Positions 58,528 through 64,000 of a stretch of 64,000 nt of DNA are shown piece by piece. The notes beneath the pieces were generated by a model. That model worked only from the letters and a program-made list of their open reading frames with translations. It made no database searches and was not told where the DNA came from. This DNA comes from Betaproteobacteria bacterium (GTDB lineage Bacteria > Pseudomonadota > Gammaproteobacteria > Burkholderiales > Rhodocyclaceae): contig JACQAO010000022.1 in the NCBI GenBank assembly GCA_016194935.1, positions 1-64,000 of the forward strand, given 5' to 3'. A program made the position numbers and the translations under genes. Positions within the stretch are counted from its first letter, which is position 1, and each line of letters begins with the position of its first letter.

Positions 58528-59778
58528 TCACAGCCAGAGCGCGGAAAGTGGCGAAAGCCACAGTTTCTCGCCCATCGGCAAGACCTGTTCGCCGTCGTAA
58601 AGTACGATGCCGGCCACGAAGCGGCTGCCGGCCAGGCCAGCGAGTTTGCGCAATCCGCGCAGGTCGCCATCGCGCACCGTGGCGCCGGCTTTGATCTCGA
58701 TGCCGGCGATGTCACCGGCTGCGTTCTCGACGACGAGATCCACCTCGTATTGGTCGTGATCGCGGTAATAACTGATTCGCCAGGGTTCGTCCGACCAGGA
58801 AATCAGCTTGAGTAATTCACCGAAGACGAAACTTTCGAGCAGCCGCCCGAAGCGAGCACGATCACGCGCCAGTGTCTCCATGCTTACTCCGGATAACGCC
58901 GCCAGCAGTCCGGAATCGATGAACTGGAAACGCGCGGTCTTGACCAGACGGCTCATGTTGTTGCCCGACCAGACGGGGATCCGCCGCAGCAGATAGAGAT
59001 GCTCGAAGATAGTGAGATAGCGCGCGGCGGTTTTCTGGTCGAGACCAAGCTGTCCGCCGAGTTGGGCAAAGTTGCAGGCTTGGCCCGCCACCTGCGCCAG
59101 GGCGTTGAGCAGCCGGGAGAGCACGTCGAGCTTGTGAATGTCGGCGATATCGCGCACGTCGCGCTGAATCAGGGCATCGATGTACTGCCGCGCCCAGGCC
59201 GCGCGTCGGCGCGGCGTTTCCCGCGCGATGGCCTCGGGGTAGCCGCCGCCGAGCACAATACGCTCCAACTCGACACCCACTGCGGGCTGCACGGGTGCTG
59301 GCGGAACACCGGCGAAAACCGCTTCGAGCCAGCGACCGCGTTTGCCAGCGCCACCGCCGCGCACTTCGCACTGCGCCAGCGGCAGCAGGTGCAAGGTTTC
59401 CATGCGACCGGCCAGCGAATCGGCAACCGTCGGCAGCGCCATCAGGTTTGCCGAGCCGGTAAGCAGGAAGCGCCCCGGCCGTTGGTCTTCGTCCACCGAC
59501 TGCTTGATGGCCAGCAGCAGGCCGGGAGCGCGGTGCACCTCGTCAATGATGGCGCGATCAAGTCCGCGCACCAAGCCCAGCGGATCGCCACGCGCGACAT
59601 CAAGCACCGCCGGAGTATCGAGACTGAGATAGCGCATTCCCTCGGTCTCGAACTGCTTCGTCAGCGTAGTCTTGCCCGACTGACGCGGCCCGGCCAACAG
59701 TACGACGCGCGTGTCGGCGAGAGCCTCGGCCACGCGGGGGGCAATGAAACGGGGGAAGACTGCGGTGGAATTTTCCAT
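58528..59778 (-). CDS. AAA+ ATPase with C-terminal DUF4143 nuclease-like domain
   Basis: A 416-residue protein: P-loop GPRQSGKTT (30-38), Walker B AIIDEVHRAP, LLTGSANL, and a C-terminal DUF4143 part with VDLVVENAAGDIAGIEIKAG, a PD-(D/E)xK-like core. These are common accessory genes of unknown biological role. It is 72 bp from the 3' end of rnpB and oriented towards it. Confidence 0.88.
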   Translation of the reverse strand: MENSTAVFPRFIAPRVAEALADTRVVLLAGPRQSGKTTLTKQFETEGMRYLSLDTPAVLDVARGDPLGLVRGLDRAIIDEVHRAPGLLLAIKQSVDEDQRPGRFLLTGSANLMALPTVADSLAGRMETLHLLPLAQCEVRGGGAGKRGRWLEAVFAGVPPAPVQPAVGVELERIVLGGGYPEAIARETPRRRAAWARQYIDALIQRDVRDIADIHKLDVLSRLLNALAQVAGQACNFAQLGGQLGLDQKTAARYLTIFEHLYLLRRIPVWSGNNMSRLVKTARFQFIDSGLLAALSGVSMETLARDRARFGRLLESFVFGELLKLISWSDEPWRISYYRDHDQYEVDLVVENAAGDIAGIEIKAGATVRDGDLRGLRKLAGLAGSRFVAGIVLYDGEQVLPMGEKLWLSPLSALWL

Positions 59779-60022
59779 GAAAATATGGAATAGCTTATCT
59801 GAAAAAATGGATTTTACTTAGCGTAAATGTGGAATTTACCACAGATAGGCAAACGCAGCCCTCTTCCAGGTAAGGAGGTTGCGTAAGCACGTCAAACTCC
59901 TCACAACCCACTTTCGGTTTGAATTCTATCCATATTGTTTTTTAACGTGAAATACTTCACGGATTTCCGCAAAAAACACCTCTAAGTAGTTGTCGCCACT
60001 GGAAAATAATGCCCGTTTCCGC
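59779..60022. other. Intergenic region between the ATPase and the mraZ promoter
   Basis: AT-richer than the flanks, with no open frame of merit and no tRNA-like fold seen. It should contain the promoter of the divergent DUF4143 ATPase gene near 59780-59830 (AT-rich). I see no other element. Confidence 0.4.
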
Positions 60023-60050
60023 TTGACCCTCCTGAAAAACCACTTTATAG
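60023..60050 (+). promoter_or_regulatory. Promoter of the mraZ division cluster
   Basis: TTGACC (60023-60028) and TTATAG (60045-60050) with a 16-bp spacer form a good sigma-70 promoter that runs directly into the first TGGG of the MraZ operator. Confidence 0.65.
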
Positions 60051-60086
60051 TGGGAAGAAGTGGGGAAAAGTGGGGCCAAACTGGGT
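60050..60086 (+). promoter_or_regulatory. MraZ operator, four TGGG boxes
   Basis: TGGG occurs at 60051, 60061, 60071 and 60082, three of them at an exact 10-bp period, which is the direct-repeat site bound by MraZ rings. It overlaps the -10 edge and transcription start, so MraZ would repress its own cluster. Confidence 0.85.
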
Positions 60087-60115
60087 CTGGCCTCCCGCAC
60101 CGACAAGGGGGGAGC

Positions 60116-60562
60116 ATGTTTCAAGGAGCCGCAGCACTGAATCTTGATGCCAAGGGACGCATGGCGATCCCGGCCCGGCATCGTGATGCATTGCTGGCCC
60201 TGGCTGAAGGCCGTCTGGTGCTGACCGCCCATCCGCACCGTTGCTTGCTGCTGTATCCCGCCCCGGCGTGGGAGCCGATCCGCGCCAAGATTCTTGCCGC
60301 GCCCAGCCTGGAAACCCAATCCGCCATGTTGCGCCGCCTGCTGGTCGGCTTTGCCGTCGATTCCGAGATGGACGCTGCCGGTCGCGTGCTGGTGGCGCCG
60401 GAGCTGCGGCAATACGCATTGCTGGACAAGCAGGTGTGGCTGGTGGGGCAGGGCAGCCATTTCGAAATCTGGAGCGATGCCGGCTGGAAGCAGCAGCAGG
60501 AGACGATTTTCGCCCTGGGCGACAAGCTGCTGCCGCCTGGTCTGGAGAACCTGACGTTGTGA
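60116..60562 (+). CDS. mraZ: Transcriptional regulator MraZ
   Basis: A 148-residue protein with two AbrB-like MraZ domains: [24 protein letters not shown] and the second copy [22 protein letters not shown]. It represses the division/cell-wall cluster through the TGGG repeats upstream. ATG 60116 follows GGGGGGAG. Stop overlaps the rsmH GTG start (GTGA). Confidence 0.95.
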   Translation: MFQGAAALNLDAKGRMAIPARHRDALLALAEGRLVLTAHPHRCLLLYPAPAWEPIRAKILAAPSLETQSAMLRRLLVGFAVDSEMDAAGRVLVAPELRQYALLDKQVWLVGQGSHFEIWSDAGWKQQQETIFALGDKLLPPGLENLTL

Positions 60563-61494
60563 GCGCCGCTGCGCCGCTGGTGCACCTGAGTGTGCTGTTG
60601 CGGGCTGCGGTCGAGGGACTGGCGATACAAGCGGACGGCATTTATGTCGATGCCACTTTCGGTCGCGGCGGCCACAGCCGGGAGATTCTGGCGCGGCTTG
60701 GCCCGCAGGGCAGGTTGATCGCGCTGGACCGCGACCCGGCGGCAGTCACGGCGGGGCAGGCCATCGGGGATGCGCGCTTCAGTTTGGCGCACGCGGCGTT
60801 CAGTGAGGTGGGAGCAGTACTGGATGGGTTGGGCGCAGGGCAAGTGAATGGCGTGTTGCTGGACATCGGCATGTCGTCGCCGCAACTGGATGACGCCGGG
60901 CGCGGCTTCAGCTTTCGCTTCGATGCACCGCTGGACATGCGTATGGATACGAGCTGCGGACAAACCGCAGCCGAGTGGTTGGAGCAGGCTTCGCAACTGG
61001 AAATAGAGAGGGTGATAAAAAATTATGGGGAAGAACGGTTTGCTCATGCGATTGCAAAGGCGGTTGTTGCTGCTCGGGGCGAATGCCGTATTGCAACCAC
61101 TCGACAATTTGCCGCGCTCGTGGAAAAAGCCGTCCGCACGCGCGAGCCGGGCCAGCACCCGGCGACACGCAGCTTTCAGGCTTTACGGATTCACGTCAAT
61201 CAGGAACTTGAGGAGCTGTCGCTAGCGCTGCCGCAATGCGCGACGCGGCTGGCTCCAGGAGGCAGACTGGTGGTGATCAGCTTTCACTCGCTGGAAGACC
61301 GCATCGTCAAACGCTTTATGCGCGAGCAGTCACAACCGCCGCGCCTGCCGGAACGCCTGCCGGTGCGCGCGGCGGAGTTGGCGCCACCGATGCTGCGGCT
61401 GATCGGCAAGCCGGTGTTTCCTGACGAGGCGGAAGTTGCCGCCAACCCGCGCGCCAGAAGCGCCGTCATGCGGGTTGCGGAAAAAATTCGATGA
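60559..61494 (+). CDS. rsmH: 16S rRNA (cytosine1402-N4)-methyltransferase
   Basis: A 311-residue SAM-dependent methyltransferase: [48 protein letters not shown] and [16 protein letters not shown]. It N4-methylates C1402 of 16S rRNA, the same nucleotide that RsmI (47908-48768) methylates. GTG start overlapping mraZ; its stop overlaps the ftsL ATG. Confidence 0.95.
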   Translation: MSAAAPLVHLSVLLRAAVEGLAIQADGIYVDATFGRGGHSREILARLGPQGRLIALDRDPAAVTAGQAIGDARFSLAHAAFSEVGAVLDGLGAGQVNGVLLDIGMSSPQLDDAGRGFSFRFDAPLDMRMDTSCGQTAAEWLEQASQLEIERVIKNYGEERFAHAIAKAVVAARGECRIATTRQFAALVEKAVRTREPGQHPATRSFQALRIHVNQELEELSLALPQCATRLAPGGRLVVISFHSLEDRIVKRFMREQSQPPRLPERLPVRAAELAPPMLRLIGKPVFPDEAEVAANPRARSAVMRVAEKIR

Positions 61495-61766
61495 TCCGCC
61501 TGAATCTTTTTCTGGTGCTGCTGGCAGTGGCCAGTGCGGTCGGGACGGTGACCTCCAACCACCGCGCGCGCAAGATGTTTGCCGAGATCGAGCATGAGCA
61601 GTCGCGCATGCGCGATCTCGAAGTCGAATGGGGGCAGTTGCAGTTGGAACAGAGCACGCTGGCCAGCCATGCCCGCGTCGAAAAAGTCGCCCGCGAAAAA
61701 CTGCATATGAAAGCGCCCGCTGCGGGCCAGGTGATGACCATTGAAATCGAACCCGCACAACATTGA
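61491..61766 (+). CDS. ftsL: Cell division protein FtsL
   Basis: A 91-residue bitopic protein: one membrane segment (about 4-20) and a periplasmic coiled coil with leucine spacing ([25 protein letters not shown]). Position between rsmH and ftsI confirms it. It joins FtsB/FtsQ in the divisome. ATGA overlap with rsmH. Confidence 0.92.
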   Translation: MIRLNLFLVLLAVASAVGTVTSNHRARKMFAEIEHEQSRMRDLEVEWGQLQLEQSTLASHARVEKVAREKLHMKAPAAGQVMTIEIEPAQH

Positions 61767-61775
61767 GATGAACCG

Positions 61776-63500
61776 GTGAAGTTCTCCCACAGTCCCGTGC
61801 TTTCTCAAGCCTTGCCGGCCTGGCGCGCACGCCTGCTGCTGGCCGGGCTGCTGGGGGGGTTCGCTACGCTGGTCGGCTGGTCGCTGTATCTGCAAGGATT
61901 CAACAGCAGCTTTTTGCAGGAGAAAGGCGCTGCGCGTTATTCGCGGGTGATCGAGATGTCGGCCACGCGCGGACGGATACTGGATCGTCATGGCGATGTG
62001 CTGGCGGTATCGACGCCGGTCAAATCCATCTGGGCGATTCCGGAAGACGCCAAGCTGCAACCGGCGCAAGCCCGCGCCCTGGCGAAATTGCTGGAAATCG
62101 ACGTGCGCGAGCTGAACCACAAGCTGGCCACCGAACGCGAGTTCGTTTATCTCAAGCGGCAGATTCCGCCGGATGTCGCAGAGAAAGTTGCGGCGCTGGA
62201 CCTGCCCGGCATCCACGATCAACGCGAGTACCGCCGCTACTATCCGGCGGGCGATTTAACCGCGCATGTGCTGGGCTTTACCGGGGCCGAGGATGTCGGC
62301 CAGGAGGGCGTGGAACTGGCTTTTCAGCACATACTCGCGGGGAAGCCCGGCAGCCGCCGGGTGATCAAGGACAGGCGCGGCCAGATCGTCGAGGACGTGG
62401 AGAGCATCAAGTCGCCGCAGGACGGCAAGGATGTAGTGCTGGCGCTGGACAGCAAGATTCAGTATCTGGCTTACACCAGCCTGCGCCAGGCGATCACCGC
62501 CAACAAAGCCAAGGCCGGCGGCATTGTGGTGCTGGACGCCAAGACCGGCGAGGTGCTGGCGTTAGTGAACATGCCCACTTACAACCCTAATAATCGGGTT
62601 CGACTGGTTGGCGCTCAATTACGTAATCGCGCGCTGACCGACACTTACGAACCCGGCTCGACGATGAAGCCATTTACCGCCGCGCTGGCGCTGGAGAAAG
62701 GCAAATATCGTTTCGATACGCTGATCCAGACAGCGCCCGGCTATTTGACCATCGACGGCCGGACCATCCATGATGCGGAAAAGCACGGCTTGCTGACCGT
62801 CGCGCAAGTAATCCAGAAATCTTCCAACGTCGGCGCCGCGAAAATGGCGCTGAGCATGCCGCGCGAAGAAATGTGGAGCATGTTCGACAGCCTTGGCTTC
62901 GGTTCGCCGCTCAAACTTGGCTTTCCCGGCGAGGTCGGCGGCCGCTTGCGTCCGGCCAAGAGCTGGCGGCCCATCGAGCAGGCCACCATGGCGTATGGCC
63001 ACGGCATATCGGTGACGCTGATTCAACTGGCGCACGCCTACCTGGTGTTTGCCCGCGACGGCGATCTGGTGCCGCTGTCGCTGACAAAAATGGATACGCC
63101 GCCATTGACCGGCAAGCAAGTGTTCTCGGCGCAGACCGCGCATGAAGTACGGGCGATGCTGGAGCTGGCGGTGCTGCCGGGCGGCACCGCGCCGAAGGCC
63201 AGGGTCGCCGGTTATCGCGTCGCCGGCAAGACCGGCACGGCGCACAAAATCGAAGGCGGCCGCTACGCCAACAAATATGTCGCCTCGTTTGTCGGGTTTG
63301 CACCGGCTTCCGATCCGCGCCTGGTGATTGCAGTAATGATCGACGAGCCGTCCGCTGGCGTCTATTACGGCGGCGACGTGGCGGCGCCGGTGTTTTCGCA
63401 AGTGATGGCCGGCAGTCTGCGCGGCCTCGGCGTCGAGCCGGATGCGCAGCAACAGCAGCCGGGGGCTGGCGACGCCGAGGCGGCCAAGGAGAGCATGTGA
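61776..63500 (+). CDS. ftsI: Septal peptidoglycan transpeptidase FtsI (PBP3)
   Basis: A 574-residue class B penicillin-binding protein: N-terminal membrane anchor (about 18-38), PBP dimerisation domain with RGRILDR, and transpeptidase motifs S295TMK, SSN and KTGT. It cross-links septal peptidoglycan. GTG start 9 bp after ftsL. The stop overlaps the murE GTG start. Confidence 0.95.
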   Translation: MKFSHSPVLSQALPAWRARLLLAGLLGGFATLVGWSLYLQGFNSSFLQEKGAARYSRVIEMSATRGRILDRHGDVLAVSTPVKSIWAIPEDAKLQPAQARALAKLLEIDVRELNHKLATEREFVYLKRQIPPDVAEKVAALDLPGIHDQREYRRYYPAGDLTAHVLGFTGAEDVGQEGVELAFQHILAGKPGSRRVIKDRRGQIVEDVESIKSPQDGKDVVLALDSKIQYLAYTSLRQAITANKAKAGGIVVLDAKTGEVLALVNMPTYNPNNRVRLVGAQLRNRALTDTYEPGSTMKPFTAALALEKGKYRFDTLIQTAPGYLTIDGRTIHDAEKHGLLTVAQVIQKSSNVGAAKMALSMPREEMWSMFDSLGFGSPLKLGFPGEVGGRLRPAKSWRPIEQATMAYGHGISVTLIQLAHAYLVFARDGDLVPLSLTKMDTPPLTGKQVFSAQTAHEVRAMLELAVLPGGTAPKARVAGYRVAGKTGTAHKIEGGRYANKYVASFVGFAPASDPRLVIAVMIDEPSAGVYYGGDVAAPVFSQVMAGSLRGLGVEPDAQQQQPGAGDAEAAKESM

Positions 63501-64000
63501 GCGCGGCCATGCGGATACTCGATGAACTGCGCCGGATGGGCGTGACTCCGAGCGGTTTGTCCGCCGATTCGCGGCGGTTGCAGGCGGGCGAAATTTTCGT
63601 CGCCATGCCCGGCATCAACCGCGACGGACGCGACTATATCGAAGATGCGGTCGCGCGCGGCGCCGCCGCAGTGCTGTTGGAAGAGGAAGGGCGGAGTAAG
63701 TTTCCCGCAGTCAAGATACCCAGGCTGGCGGTCAGTCATCTCAACCGGCAGTCGGGCGAACTCGCCCATCTTGTCTATGGCCGGCCTTCGGAAAAACTCT
63801 GGATGATCGGCGTCACCGGCACCAACGGCAAGACTTCGGTGAGCCAGTGGATCGCCCAGGCGTTTGGTATTCTCGAACGCAAGTGCGCCGTCATCGGCAC
63901 GCTCGGCAACGGGTTTCCCGGAGCACTCATTGACAGCCCCAACACCACCCCGGATGTCATCAGCGTACACCGCGCTCTGGCTGGATTTGCCGCCGCGCAG
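63497..64000 (+). CDS. murE: UDP-MurNAc-tripeptide ligase MurE, 3' end cut by window edge
   Basis: 168 codons are visible from GTG 63497 (GTGA overlap with ftsI). The sequence shows the N-terminal substrate domain (LSADSRRLQAGEIFVAMPG) and the ATP-binding GVTGTNGKTS (about 107-116), then GTLGNGFPGAL and NTTPDV. MurE adds meso-diaminopimelate (in Gram-negatives) to the peptidoglycan precursor. The gene order matches the classical cluster; the rest lies outside the window. Confidence 0.93.
   Translation, partial: MSAAMRILDELRRMGVTPSGLSADSRRLQAGEIFVAMPGINRDGRDYIEDAVARGAAAVLLEEEGRSKFPAVKIPRLAVSHLNRQSGELAHLVYGRPSEKLWMIGVTGTNGKTSVSQWIAQAFGILERKCAVIGTLGNGFPGALIDSPNTTPDVISVHRALAGFAAAQ

Noticed and set aside
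58087-58715. Open frames across and next to rnpB on both strands
   Set aside because: They read through the structured RNase P RNA and have atypical, Arg/Pro-rich composition.

Overview
The window is GC-rich, densely coded bacterial DNA whose gene content and order (rsmI/yraN/diaA/dolP neighbourhood, mraZ-rsmH-ftsL-ftsI-murE, glcDEF, pyrC, GDP-fucose genes) fit a betaproteobacterium. A DsrS-like protein, two exported DsrE-family proteins and a large set of c-di-GMP enzymes suggest a sulfur-oxidising member of the Nitrosomonadales (Gallionellaceae/Sulfuricellaceae-like). That placement is inference from gene content; no rRNA or tRNA gene was seen.

Layout. 1-6492: co-oriented cluster of MoxR ATPase, DUF2201/VWA protein, DsrS-like protein, a catalytically degenerate S24-fold protein, three small conserved proteins and an Sfum_1244-like protein. 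It is interrupted at 3118-4092 by two arrays of 17/18-nt palindromic units that bracket a ParDE-type toxin-antitoxin pair. 7535-10856: minus-strand stressosome-like operon (diguanylate cyclase, RsbT-RsbX fusion, RsbR, RsbS). 11019-16795: glycolate oxidase glcDEF, an acyl-CoA synthetase and a small protein. 16928-22478: CorA, an HD-GYP protein coupled to a six-domain hybrid kinase, and a small membrane protein. 22535-25915: manC-fcl-gmd for GDP-L-fucose, with an internally deleted gmd. 26119-29005: a lipase-like hydrolase, an NnrS-like membrane protein and a frameshifted DUF2249 gene behind a probable FNR box. 29180-35423: TetR regulator with two matching operators, and an SDR / RND exporter / LolA-like / beta-barrel operon. 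35472-42616: uvrA, a VapC-type pair, an MFS gene lacking one membrane segment, ssb, BrnTA and a REC-EAL protein. 42764-51119: gamma-glutamyltransferase, MarC, rfaE2, a dolP-like BON lipoprotein, gmhA/diaA, HIRAN, yraN, rsmI, pyrC, a lipoprotein and DUF3025. 51151-57104: two exported DsrE proteins flanking a NarX/NarL-type two-component system, an FAD oxidoreductase and argG. 57180-59778: TumE/TumA, RNase P RNA and a DUF4143 ATPase. 60023-64000: start of the division/cell-wall cluster with a textbook MraZ operator.

The least explained structure is the 975-bp insertion at 3118-4092. Its repeat arrays begin at one operon gene's stop codon and end exactly at the next gene's start codon, and their arms stay complementary where the arm sequence changes. 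Other notable points are an RsbS-like protein with proline at the phospho-serine position, two conserved proteins with apparent in-frame internal deletions (Gmd, MFS), one clean single-base frameshift, and the DsrE/two-component/DsrE arrangement.
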